This document shows, piece by piece, positions 26,491 through 34,707 of a stretch of DNA of 64,000 bases. The translations under genes and the position numbers were made by a program. This DNA is from Candidatus Angelobacter sp. Gp1-AA117. Its GTDB lineage: Bacteria > Acidobacteriota > Terriglobia > Terriglobales > Acidobacteriaceae. The notes beneath the pieces were generated by a model, which was not told the DNA's origin, did not search any database, and was given only the letters and a program-made list of their open reading frames with translations. Within the stretch, counting starts at the first letter, position 1. Every line of letters begins with the position of its first letter. The stretch lies in assembly GCA_003223515.1 (NCBI GenBank), contig QHVI01000010.1:1-64000 (forward strand), read 5' to 3'.

Positions 26491-27961
26491 TAACACTCCA
26501 CAAGCAGCCGGTACAGCTACAGCCCCGTTGCCGGTGATTGACCGCTTCCTGCAGCAAGGCAAGATCATTCGCGATGACTCGCAGCGCCAGTTTGCCCTCG
26601 CGCTGCTGTCGGAATATGCCACCCAGGTGCTCGACCAGGGAATGACCGTGGGAAAAGATTCCGTTGTTGCCGGAATCAAGGCCCGCATCGCCCAGATCGA
26701 TGAGGCCATCACCGGCCAGCTCAATGAGATCATGCACTCGCCTGAATTCCAGAAGATGGAAGCTTCGTGGCGGGGTCTGCATTATCTGGTGATGAACACC
26801 GAAACCGGCACCATGCTCAAGCTGCGCCTCATGAACGTGACTAAAGAAGAACTGCTCAGTGACATGGAAAAGGCTACGGAATTCGACCAGAGCGCGCTCT
26901 TCAAGAAAGTCTATGAAGAGGAATACGGCACCTTTGGCGGAAACCCGTTCACGATTCTTGTTGGCGACTATGAGTTCGGCCGTCATCCCCAGGACATCGC
27001 CCTGCTGGAAAAGGTTTCCAATGTAGCCGCCGCCGCTCATGCGCCTTTCGTCGCCGCTGCCAGCCCGAAACTGTTCGATATGGATAGCTTCACCGAACTG
27101 GGTATTCCCAGGGACCTGGCCAAGGGCTTTGAATCCACAGAGCTGGTGAAGTGGCGCTCATTCCGTGAGTCGGAAGATTCACGCTATGTCGTGCTCACCC
27201 TGCCTCATGTGCTTCTGCGCCTGCCTTATGGCCCGGACACCGTGCCGGTGGAAGGCTTTAACTTCAAGGAAGACGTGGACGGCAAAGATCACCGCAAGTA
27301 TCTGTGGGGCAACTCGGCTTACGCAATGGCGCAGCGCGTCAATAACGCTTTTGCGCTTTACAAGTGGTGCGCTGCAATTCGTGGTGTTGAAGGCGGAGGC
27401 CTGGTGGAAGGACTGCCGGCTCACACCTTCAAGACTGACGAAGGCGATATCGCCCTGAAGTGCCCAACGGAGATCGCCCTCACCGACCGGCGCGAGAACG
27501 AGCTGAACAATCTCGGGTTCATCTCTATCCTGCACCGCAAAGGCACCGACCAGGCGGCATTCTTTGGCGGGCAGAGCACCAATAAGCCCAAGATGTACAA
27601 CACCAATGAAGCCAACGCCAATTCGCGCATCTCCGGCATGCTGCCTTACATGCTGGCCGCTTCGCGTTTCGCGCATTACATCAAGGTAATCATGCGCGAC
27701 AAGATCGGCAGCTTCATGACCAGAGACAATGTTCAGAAATACCTCAACACCTGGATTGCAGATTACGTCCTGCTGAACGATGACGCTCCGCAGTCCGTTA
27801 AGGCCAGCTTCCCGCTGCGTGAAGCCCGTGTGGATGTCTTCGATATCCCCGGCAAGCCCGGCTGCTACCGCGCTGTCGTCTTCCTGAAGCCCCACTTCCA
27901 GTTGGACGAACTCACGGTTTCCATCCGCCTGGTTGCGGAACTTCCGCCACCGGCGAAATAG
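26483..27961 (+). CDS. tssC: T6SS sheath large subunit TssC
   Basis: A 492-residue TssC (VipB/ImpD) protein with EFQKMEASWRGLHYLVMN, NPFTILVGDYEFGRHPQDI, FKSTELVKWRSFRESEDSRY-like core (here FESTELVKWRS) and the C-terminal LVAELPPPAK. It forms the sheath with TssB, around an Hcp tube. Start chosen at ATG 26483 because GGAGGAG (26470-26476) lies 6 nt upstream; ATG 26465 precedes that site. It is followed after about 65 bp by hcp. Confidence 0.96.
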   Translation: MPDNTPQAAGTATAPLPVIDRFLQQGKIIRDDSQRQFALALLSEYATQVLDQGMTVGKDSVVAGIKARIAQIDEAITGQLNEIMHSPEFQKMEASWRGLHYLVMNTETGTMLKLRLMNVTKEELLSDMEKATEFDQSALFKKVYEEEYGTFGGNPFTILVGDYEFGRHPQDIALLEKVSNVAAAAHAPFVAAASPKLFDMDSFTELGIPRDLAKGFESTELVKWRSFRESEDSRYVVLTLPHVLLRLPYGPDTVPVEGFNFKEDVDGKDHRKYLWGNSAYAMAQRVNNAFALYKWCAAIRGVEGGGLVEGLPAHTFKTDEGDIALKCPTEIALTDRRENELNNLGFISILHRKGTDQAAFFGGQSTNKPKMYNTNEANANSRISGMLPYMLAASRFAHYIKVIMRDKIGSFMTRDNVQKYLNTWIADYVLLNDDAPQSVKASFPLREARVDVFDIPGKPGCYRAVVFLKPHFQLDELTVSIRLVAELPPPAK

Positions 27962-28026
27962 GCTGACGCTTAAGCCATAACGAAATCAGAAATCGGCACC
28001 CCAGCGGTGCGAAAGGAGATTTGACA

Positions 28027-28512
28027 ATGGATGTACTTATTCTCGACTGCGGCGATACAGTGAAAGGCGAGTCAACTCTTAACGGTTACAAAGATAAGAT
28101 TGAACTCCTCTCTTTCAGCCATGGAGTCGCGCAGCAGATTACCGGTGATCAGAGCAACCAGAAGCGCACCTCTGGCAAGCCCAATCACCAGGACTTCACC
28201 ATAACCAAGTATGTAGACCTGGCCACCGCCAACCTGATTGATTACTGCAACCAGGCCAAACCGTTGACGACCGTCAAGATCGTCGTGGGACAAAATGAGA
28301 ACGGCGCGGTCAACGCTATCCTCACCTATACCATGACCAATGCGCTCGTTTCTTCCGTTTCGGTGGGCGGCGGCGGCGGTGGAAAGCCACAAGAGACCGT
28401 GACTTTCAACTACACCAAAATCCAATGGGACTACAAGCAGCAGGCCAGCGCTGTTTCCGATTCCGGCACCAACTCCGCCAAATGGAGCCTGGAAACCAAC
28501 AAGGCTGAATAA
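28027..28512 (+). CDS. hcp: T6SS tube protein Hcp
   Basis: A 161-residue Hcp1-family protein with SFSHGVAQQ, GKPNHQDFTITKYVD and VTFNYTKIQWDYKQQ, the standard pattern of hexameric T6SS tube subunits. A run of six glycines (VSVGGGGGGKP) lengthens one loop. Start at ATG 28027 with AAGGAGA (28012-28018) 8 nt upstream. The stop TAA is followed immediately by the tssE GTG. Hcp is also the main exported protein and can carry small effectors inside the ring. Confidence 0.96.
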   Translation: MDVLILDCGDTVKGESTLNGYKDKIELLSFSHGVAQQITGDQSNQKRTSGKPNHQDFTITKYVDLATANLIDYCNQAKPLTTVKIVVGQNENGAVNAILTYTMTNALVSSVSVGGGGGGKPQETVTFNYTKIQWDYKQQASAVSDSGTNSAKWSLETNKAE

Positions 28513-28998
28513 GTGCGCGAGCCGAAACCCATTCAAGGTGCGAAGGCGCTGCTCTTTGAACGGCTGGTGGATGAAGATCCACCCACGCCGGGCGAAGCGC
28601 AGCCCTTCCGCATCTATGGTGTGGCGGCCTTGCGCGCCTCGGTTGGCCGCGAACTCATGCGTCTGCTGAATACACGCTGTCCTCGTCTTGGGGGTATGGT
28701 GAATGAAGCCGATCGCACGATTCTCGATTACGGCATTCCCGATTTCTCGCACATGGCTGCCGGCAGTGATACTGACACACGGCAGCTTGCGCGAATACTC
28801 GAGAGAACGATTGCCGTTTACGAGCCACGCCTGCGCCATGTTCGGGTAATAGTGGAGCGTTCGCGCATGAGCCCAAGCGCCGTCGTCGGCTCTATCGAAG
28901 GCATGCTGGTGGTGGGAAACGTGAACGAGCCAGTCTCGTTTCCTCTGGTATTAGCTTTGAAAACGGGAGAGGTCATTCTGCCTGACAGGACTGGGTAG
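28513..28998 (+). CDS. tssE: T6SS baseplate protein TssE (gp25-like)
   Basis: A 161-residue protein with ALLFERLVDEDP and the lysozyme-like gp25 core (YGIPDFSHM, TIAVYEPRLRHVRVIVE), ending in FPLVLALKTGEVILP. This is the T6SS counterpart of phage T4 gp25. GTG 28513 abuts the hcp stop, so translation is probably coupled. It is followed by a repeat-filled 247-bp gap rather than by tssF directly. Confidence 0.93.
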   Translation: MREPKPIQGAKALLFERLVDEDPPTPGEAQPFRIYGVAALRASVGRELMRLLNTRCPRLGGMVNEADRTILDYGIPDFSHMAAGSDTDTRQLARILERTIAVYEPRLRHVRVIVERSRMSPSAVVGSIEGMLVVGNVNEPVSFPLVLALKTGEVILPDRTG

Positions 28999-29120
28999 AC
29001 CCGCGCAATTGGGCAAAGAGTAAATTGGTAAACGAGTAAATTGAATTTGTAATTGGTAATTTTTGATTTGTAATTTGCAGCCGAGTTACAGAATTTATTT
29101 TGTCTTACGAATAACGCGAA

Positions 29121-29242
29121 GGACTAAAAGCCAAGGACCAAAAGCCAAAATCTAATAGCTAATAGCTAATAGCTAATAGCTAATAGCTAATAGCTAATAG
29201 CTAATAGCTAGAAGCTAGAAGCTAAATACTAAGTACTAAATA
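29121..29242. repeat. Heptanucleotide repeat array abutting tssF start
   Basis: About 17 consecutive 7-bp units: ggactaa/aagccaa-type units from 29121 to about 29148, then eight CTAATAG copies (29152-29207), two CTAGAAG and three ctaaata/ctaagta variants ending at 29242, three bases before the tssF ATG. There is no recognisable ribosome site for tssF. Related arrays occur at 42939, 57094 and 63709. No spacers are present, so this is not a CRISPR array. Confidence 0.95.
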
Positions 29243-29245
29243 CCG

Positions 29246-31048
29246 ATGCTCACCGACCAAGAAGATTTCCTGCGTTACTACCACGGCGAACTCACTTATC
29301 TGCGCCGCATGGGATCAGTGTTTGCCGAGCGCTATCCCAAGCTGGCTGGCCGCTTGGAACTTTCTCCCAATGATTGTGCCGATCCGCAGATTGAGCGCCT
29401 GCTGGAATCATTTGCTTTTCTGACTGCGCGCATCCAGCGCCGCCTTGATGGTGAATTTCCGGAGATCACCTCGGCACTGCTGGGCGTAATGTATCCGCAT
29501 CTGGTCAATCCAATTCCTTCCATGTCGATCGCGCATTTTGCCGCCGACAGCAAACAGGGCAAGCTCAGCACCGGATTCGAAATCCCCCGCCATACCAAGC
29601 TGTTCTCCCAGACCGAGGAAGGACTCAACTGCCGTTTCCGCACCTGCTACCCGCTCACTCTCTGGCCGCTGGAGGTCGTTTCAGCAGGCTTCGAATCCAA
29701 AGCGCAATTCGATTTTCTCGATCACGCCACTGATGTTGCCACTGTGCTGCGCCTGCGTGTCACTGCGCCCGGCGCGAAGCTGGCCGAGCTTCCCATCAAG
29801 CAGCTTCGCTTTTATCTGCACGGCAGCTCGACTCTGGTCAGCACGCTTTACGAGATGCTCTTTTGCAATGTGCGCGGCGTGGCTGTCATGGGCGATAGCG
29901 GGCCGGTCTTTCTGCCGCCGGATTCGATCCGTCCTGTAGGTTTTGGCCTGGATGAAGATGTAATTCCGTATCCACCCCACTCCCATCCGGGATACAGGCT
30001 GGTGCAGGAATATTTTGCGCTGCCGCAGAAGTTCTTCTTCTTCGATCTCGCGAACCTGGAGCGCCACCAGGGCACAAAGGAACTGGATATCGTCTTCCTG
30101 ATGGACAAGCTACCGCAGCGCGGCCTGGTCATAGACAAAAATACATTCATGCTGGGCTGCACGCCCATCATTAATCTATTTCAGAAAACCACCGAGCCGA
30201 TTCGCCTCGATTACCGCGAGCACGAATACCGGCTGGTGCCGGATATCCGCCGCGAACGCACTACCGAAATTCATTCCATCCGCTCCGTCTCGGCTTCTTC
30301 GAATCCGGCGGAAGAGACAGCGGTGCTTCAGCCCTTCTATTCCTTCCAGCACCAGATGGATGGCAGAGATCCCCAGGTGTTCTGGCATTCGCGCCGGATG
30401 CCCACCGGACGCGAAGACCTGCCGGGCACGGATGTCTTTCTCTCATTTCTTGATCTGGATTTCCGTCCGGACCTGCCTCCCAACCAGACTATATTTGCGC
30501 ATGCCCTCTGTACCAACCGCGAACTGGCGCTGGAGCTTCCGGCAGGCGCGATGCTGCAGATTGAAGAATCTGCGCCCGTGGGGCGTATTCAGGCATTGAT
30601 GAAACCCACGCCTCCGGCATATCCGCCGCTGCAGGGCACAACCCTGTGGGCGCTGATTTCCAATCTGTCGCTCAACTATCTGTCGCTTTCCGGAGGTAAA
30701 GAAAGCCTGGAGCCTCTGCGGGAAATTCTGCGGCTCTACAGCTTCTCTGATCGTCCTTCGACCTTTCAGCAGGTGAATGGGATTGTTGGCATGGAATGCC
30801 GCCGGGTCGTCAGGCGTGTAGGCCGCGATGCATGGCGCGGCTTCTGCCAGGGAACGGAAGTAACTCTTACCTTCGACGAGAATGCTTACGTGGGCAGCGG
30901 CGCATTTCTGCTGGCCTCTGTGCTGGAGAGATTTTTTGCTTTGTATGCCTCGGTGAACTCCTTCTCGCAGTTAGTCATCAAGAGTTCGCAACGGGAAGGT
31001 GAATGGAGGCGCTGGGCTCCCGCAGCAGGAGAACAGGCTGTGCTGTAG
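29246..31048 (+). CDS. tssF: T6SS baseplate protein TssF (VasA)
   Basis: A 600-residue protein with the typical FLRYYHGELTYLRRMGSVFA opening, CADPQIERLLESFAFLTARI and PHLVNPIPSMSIAHF. It ends in FLLASVLERFFALYASVNSF, a TssF signature. TssF forms the baseplate wedge with TssG and TssE. Normally tssG follows with overlap, but here it does not. The start codon sits at the edge of a heptamer array with no clear Shine-Dalgarno. Whether it is transcribed from the tssE side or its own promoter is unclear. Confidence 0.95.
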   Translation: MLTDQEDFLRYYHGELTYLRRMGSVFAERYPKLAGRLELSPNDCADPQIERLLESFAFLTARIQRRLDGEFPEITSALLGVMYPHLVNPIPSMSIAHFAADSKQGKLSTGFEIPRHTKLFSQTEEGLNCRFRTCYPLTLWPLEVVSAGFESKAQFDFLDHATDVATVLRLRVTAPGAKLAELPIKQLRFYLHGSSTLVSTLYEMLFCNVRGVAVMGDSGPVFLPPDSIRPVGFGLDEDVIPYPPHSHPGYRLVQEYFALPQKFFFFDLANLERHQGTKELDIVFLMDKLPQRGLVIDKNTFMLGCTPIINLFQKTTEPIRLDYREHEYRLVPDIRRERTTEIHSIRSVSASSNPAEETAVLQPFYSFQHQMDGRDPQVFWHSRRMPTGREDLPGTDVFLSFLDLDFRPDLPPNQTIFAHALCTNRELALELPAGAMLQIEESAPVGRIQALMKPTPPAYPPLQGTTLWALISNLSLNYLSLSGGKESLEPLREILRLYSFSDRPSTFQQVNGIVGMECRRVVRRVGRDAWRGFCQGTEVTLTFDENAYVGSGAFLLASVLERFFALYASVNSFSQLVIKSSQREGEWRRWAPAAGEQAVL

Positions 31049-31140
31049 GTTGTCCTTGTGAATCGATTCGCAAGGCAAAAAAGTATTTTTTGAAGTTACT
31101 ACAGACTTAATGGAAGTCCAGGCAAACGGCCCTAACTCAC

Positions 31141-31254
31141 TCACCCCTCTTGTCATTCCGACCGGAGTCCGACCGACGTAGGAGGGAGGACGGAGTGGAG
31201 GAAACCCGAGGATGTTTGCTCCATCATGCTGTTACAAGGTGTTCTCACGGAACT
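31141..31254. repeat. Dispersed ~115-bp repeat, copy 1
   Basis: An intergenic element starting TCACCCCTCTTGTCATTCCG and ending near CTCACGGAACT. It is nearly identical to 47793-47908 in the same orientation, with a handful of substitutions and one or two small length differences. It fills part of the 31049-31520 gap after tssF. The rest of that gap shows no gene. Confidence 0.95.
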
Positions 31255-31520
31255 GTTGAAAGCGCGCGCATGATGCTTGCAAGATAATGAGCGGAGCGAA
31301 AGAACTGGCATGCAACTTGGCAATCCCTACATCATTTTCGAAACTGCTTTAGCCGCTGCGCTTTGTCCTTCTGGTGAATGATGGTCTGCATGAATTGCGC
31401 CCCTGGTAGCGACATTTGCGGTGAGCAGGATTGCTGAACTGTTGTCATCAATGGGAATGTGACTAACGAAACCTGCTTCAGTTGAATGATGCTGTTGTAG
31501 AATGCGTTTTTCGGCCACTC

Positions 31521-32144
31521 ATGATGAAGTTACCGCCCAAACCTGCTGCGCTGAACACGGTGATAGCTTCCGCCCCGCCGGTTTATCGTCCGCAGAGGAG
31601 TGCGCCTGTCATCAGCCCTAAAATTGTTCCTGTGCAATTGAAACCGGTGTTCGCTCCGGCGGTGATCATCCGCCACACGCCTAAGCCTTATACGGTAATG
31701 CAACCGAAAATGCTTTCAGGGCAGCCTAAGTTTTATCCCAATCTGAATCCGGCAGCAGCTCTCAACGTAGATCCCGCCGAGTTCATGCATCTGGAAGGTT
31801 CTTTCGATCAGAGTTACTTCCGTATGCGCCGTGGAGGCGATCACGGCGCACTGGTGCCGAATACAAAATTCATCTTCGTGCGCACCGTGGAAGGCGATGT
31901 GGTCATGCACCAGCGCTATCGCCATCCCGTGTTGGCGCAAGGCAAACCAGTTCTATACGCAGGCGAGGCTTATTTCAATAATGGCCGGCTGGATTGGTGG
32001 AGCAACGGCTCAGGCAACTACCGCCCCGATGCCGACCACGCCGAGCAGGCGCGCTTGCCGATGGAAAGATTTTTTACTTACGAAGATGTATTGAGAGGTA
32101 AGAATAAACACGAAGAAGCTATCAAGCCTCACCGGAAGTTGTAG
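31521..32144 (+). CDS. PPVYRPQ-leader protein, candidate secreted/polymorphic-toxin-like protein
   Basis: A ~207-residue protein of unknown function. The N-terminal ~85 residues are proline-rich with APPVYRPQRSAP and repeated short PKxxxxQ-like pieces, a low-complexity leader shared with the convergent neighbour. The C-terminal part (about 95-205) looks folded: FMHLEGSFDQSYFRM, KFIFVRTVEGDVVMHQRYRH, KPVLYAGEAYF and a WWSNGSGNYRPDADHAEQ segment. The 'NxSGxYRPD' motif recalls C-terminal domains of bacterial effector-like proteins as I remember them. There is no signal peptide or membrane segment. It lies next to the T6SS cluster, so it may be a cargo. Start at ATG 31521 or 31524. Confidence 0.65.
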   Translation: MMKLPPKPAALNTVIASAPPVYRPQRSAPVISPKIVPVQLKPVFAPAVIIRHTPKPYTVMQPKMLSGQPKFYPNLNPAAALNVDPAEFMHLEGSFDQSYFRMRRGGDHGALVPNTKFIFVRTVEGDVVMHQRYRHPVLAQGKPVLYAGEAYFNNGRLDWWSNGSGNYRPDADHAEQARLPMERFFTYEDVLRGKNKHEEAIKPHRKL

Positions 32145-33328
32145 GTATTGGTAATGTGGACTGGATTGTTTTGGTTTTGCTGGCAGAAGATACGAAATTC
32201 ACCGAGAAGTCCGGTGGGTTGCACATTTTTATTTCCAAATTGGGTCAGCTTGGGATACAGGTATCCTCCGCTTTCGTTCGTCATCTTCCATAATGAATCG
32301 AGAACCTCCTGAATCGTAGCCGCTCGTACTTTGATGTTCGTTGTTCCCGACTTCTTGAACACATACAAACGTCGATTGCTTAGAGAGAATGTTTGTGTCC
32401 CGTAGATTCCGTTGGGATCATCGATGGTAAAGATTGGCAAGGGAGGGAAATCCATGGGATTTGTGTTTCCGCTCTCAATGTCTTTCACTACCTTGTCCAG
32501 GTGCTCTCCCGGGGAGCCTTTGGTGGGTCCGCTGGAAAAATATGGCGAGACAGTGTGATGTATGAACATGAAGTCACTGGGGTCGCCTGTTTGTTGCGGT
32601 TGCTGCATGCGCTGAATCGTTCCGGGATTTGACCGGAGCATGGCGCCAGCACTGGCAACACCCGCTTGTCGGGTAGCACTGCCGCGAGAACCGGGAGACG
32701 GCACTCCACGTTGAATTTCAGGTACAGCGCGTTGCACAGGCATGGGCAGTTCGCTCTTCATGAATGGATTGCCCCGTCTGGATACACCAGCCTGTTTGAG
32801 CCCGAGCTTTGTGTACATGCCGACCAATGACTGGGTGGAAATACTGCCGGGCCCGGGCCGTGCTTCGAGTTCGGTTGTCAGGCTGCCGGTACGGCGGGCG
32901 CTCTCCATGGCGGCCTTCATGAGCATGGTTCCTACGCCATGTCTTCGGTGGGCAGGCGCCACTGCTAAGTCAGAAATATATGCCTTCTTCGGCTGGTTGT
33001 AATGCACATCCACCGAACCAATGGGCATGTGTGACCCTTTTGCAGTTACCCGGATTTGCTGGCGGCCATTTCCAACCCAGATGGGTGAACTCAATTGATA
33101 TTGGGCCTGCTGTTGTGCAGAAGAAGCCGGCAACTTTGGCTGTGAAGGAGTATTGGCTTGTTGAGGCCGGTAAACCGGTGGTGCCGGACGCGTCTCCAGT
33201 AGGAACTGATGGGCCGGTTTCAATTGCGCGCTCAAGCTTCCCGCTTGCCCGGGTTTATAGACCGCAGGTGCGCTGATTCGAATTAGGTTGGCCTGATAAA
33301 CTGGCGGCGCTTTGGGTCGTGTATTCAC
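32129..33328 (-). CDS. PPVYRPQ-leader protein with GNAT domain and C-terminal unknown domain
   Basis: A 399-residue multidomain protein. Residues 1-95 are a proline-rich leader with KAPPVYQAN, PAPPVYRPQQAN and QPKLP repeats, like the neighbouring gene. Residues ~100-195 form a GNAT acetyltransferase (YISDLAVAPAHRRHGVGTML is the acetyl-CoA loop). A linker with VQRAVPEIQRGVPS and TIQRMQQ follows. The C-terminal ~150 residues contain GTQTFSLSNRRLYVFKKSGT and an alpha/beta pattern that I do not recognise with certainty. The architecture resembles polymorphic toxins with a trafficking leader and variable C-terminus. GTG 33328 is the start. The 3' end overlaps the convergent gene by 16 nt. Confidence 0.75.
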   Translation of the reverse strand: MNTRPKAPPVYQANLIRISAPAVYKPGQAGSLSAQLKPAHQFLLETRPAPPVYRPQQANTPSQPKLPASSAQQQAQYQLSSPIWVGNGRQQIRVTAKGSHMPIGSVDVHYNQPKKAYISDLAVAPAHRRHGVGTMLMKAAMESARRTGSLTTELEARPGPGSISTQSLVGMYTKLGLKQAGVSRRGNPFMKSELPMPVQRAVPEIQRGVPSPGSRGSATRQAGVASAGAMLRSNPGTIQRMQQPQQTGDPSDFMFIHHTVSPYFSSGPTKGSPGEHLDKVVKDIESGNTNPMDFPPLPIFTIDDPNGIYGTQTFSLSNRRLYVFKKSGTTNIKVRAATIQEVLDSLWKMTNESGGYLYPKLTQFGNKNVQPTGLLGEFRIFCQQNQNNPVHITNTYNFR

Positions 33329-33374
33329 GGCTGCATGATTATAGACTCAAGCTCAAACCTGAAAACATCCTTGT

Positions 33375-33722
33375 TTAGCAAACCTGTGCCTCTCCGGGAG
33401 CCAGGAAGCGGGCGACAATCTCGGTGGCGCGCTCCCACTGGCGCTCTTCTTTGGCCACCTGCTTGCGTCCGGCGCTGGTCAACCGGTAGAACTTTGCCCG
33501 GCGATTATTTTCAGAGCTGGCCCACTCAGAAGAGACGTAGCCTTCCTGCTCCAGCTTCAGTAGGGAAGGGTAGAGCGTGCCGTAATTCACCGAAAGCGCA
33601 TTGCCGCTGATCTGCTCGATTCTTCGGGCGATTCCGTATCCATGCAGCGGCCCCATGCTCTGCAGCGTCTTCAGGATCATCAGGGCCAGCGTGCCCTGCC
33701 AGATTTCCGCTTTATCAGGCAT
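33375..33722 (-). CDS. PadR-family transcriptional regulator
   Basis: A 115-residue winged-helix protein with EIWQGTLALMILKTLQSMGP, HGYGIARRIEQ and the wing YGTLYPSLLKLEQEGYVSSE, all typical of the short PadR type common in Acidobacteriota. In this phylum such regulators are often paired with ADOP permeases, but none is adjacent here. GGAGAAGG precedes ATG 33722. It is divergent from the Crp/Fnr gene, so it may share control of the 33723-33915 intergenic region. Confidence 0.92.
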   Translation of the reverse strand: MPDKAEIWQGTLALMILKTLQSMGPLHGYGIARRIEQISGNALSVNYGTLYPSLLKLEQEGYVSSEWASSENNRRAKFYRLTSAGRKQVAKEERQWERATEIVARFLAPGEAQVC

Positions 33723-33844
33723 CCATCCTTCTCCTATGGGAAACCCATACTATTACAAGTTTAGGCGAAAGAGCAATGATGTGCCTTCGATATTGCGTAA
33801 GTGAACAGTATGGAGGCTAATGGCCAATTGCCGCCCTCTTCAAG

Positions 33845-33860
33845 TGTGACCTAGGTCACA
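33845..33860. promoter_or_regulatory. CRP-type palindrome (box 1) before Crp/Fnr regulator
   Basis: TGTGACCTAGGTCACA is a perfect TGTGA-N6-TCACA palindrome. A -10-like hexamer TAGGCT starts at 33882, 29.5 bp from the box centre, which places a start site near 33894 and the box at about -41.5 (class II activator position). Confidence 0.8.
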
Positions 33861-33915
33861 TCTTTGATGTGACGTGGGGTATAGGCTTTAAATGGAAACG
33901 GAGGGTTTGGTGGCA

Positions 33916-34641
33916 ATGGCCCATGCATACAGCTTCCACATTGTTGAGAATTGTCTGAAGTGTGACCTCAAGGAAGAGCGGCTCTTTTGCCATCTTCCTG
34001 ATGACGTTCTCGACGAGCTTCAGGCAATCAAGGCCACATCCGTCTATCCCAAAGGCGCATTGCTGTGCCTGGAAGGGCAGCAGGCCCGCGGCGTCTTCGT
34101 CCTCTGTACCGGACGCGCTAAATTATCTACTACCTCTGCGGAAGGCAAAACGATCATTCTGCGCATTGCCGAACCAGGGGAAGTGCTGGGGCTGACAGCA
34201 GTTGTGGGCGGCACCCCCTACGAGGCTACGGTCGAAACACTGGAGCCCAGTCAGGCTAATTTCATATCTCGTAATGACTTCATTAAATTTATAGAAACTC
34301 ATCCGGATGTAGGCATGAAGGTGGCGCAGCAGCTTACGCATAATTGCCGTTGCGCTTACAGCGAAATACGTTCATTGGGTCTTTCCAGTTCAGTTCCTGA
34401 GAAAATTGCCAAACTGCTTCTGGGTTGGTCGGAACATCCATTGCAGGGCGGTCGCGCCCGCAGTGAGATTGCCATACGCGTTACTCTGACTCAGGAGGAG
34501 ATCGCGCAATTCGCCGGCACCTCGCGTGAAACCGTCTCCCGCGTGCTCAGCGACTTCAAAAGGAAGGGATGGCTGCGGATCAAGGGAGCGACCTGGTTCA
34601 TTCTTAACCGCAGGGCGCTGGAAAGTCTGGTTACGACGTGA
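33916..34641 (+). CDS. Crp/Fnr-family regulator with N-terminal Cys cluster
   Basis: A 241-residue transcription factor. It has an N-terminal Cys cluster ENCLKCDLKEERLFCHL (C-x2-C-x8-C), a cyclic-nucleotide-type beta barrel (about 30-140) and a C-terminal HTH with TSRETVSRVLSDFKRKGW. The recognition helix carries the RETxxR pattern of CRP, which reads TGTGA half-sites like box 1. ATG 33916 is chosen because GGAGGG (33900-33905) lies 10 nt upstream and the predicted transcript starts near 33894. ATG 33892 in frame is the alternative. The Cys residues suggest an Fe-S or redox sensor. It is probably autoregulated. Confidence 0.92.
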   Translation: MAHAYSFHIVENCLKCDLKEERLFCHLPDDVLDELQAIKATSVYPKGALLCLEGQQARGVFVLCTGRAKLSTTSAEGKTIILRIAEPGEVLGLTAVVGGTPYEATVETLEPSQANFISRNDFIKFIETHPDVGMKVAQQLTHNCRCAYSEIRSLGLSSSVPEKIAKLLLGWSEHPLQGGRARSEIAIRVTLTQEEIAQFAGTSRETVSRVLSDFKRKGWLRIKGATWFILNRRALESLVTT

Positions 34642-34657
34642 TGCCATCACAGCAATT

Positions 34658-34673
34658 GGTGACCACAATCACA
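34658..34673. promoter_or_regulatory. CRP-type palindrome (box 2), one mismatch
   Basis: GGTGACCACAATCACA matches TGTGA-N6-TCACA with one mismatch. The hexamer TAAAGT starts at 34695, 29.5 bp from the centre, which predicts a start site at about 34707, next to the ATG at 34708. The transcript could therefore be leaderless. Confidence 0.6.
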
Positions 34674-34707
34674 TCTCTTGGGAGTTCATTGAAATAAAGT
34701 CTCACTT

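Noticed and set aside
29121-29242. CRISPR-like array
   Set aside because: Units are 7 bp, contiguous and without spacers, and no cas genes are present.
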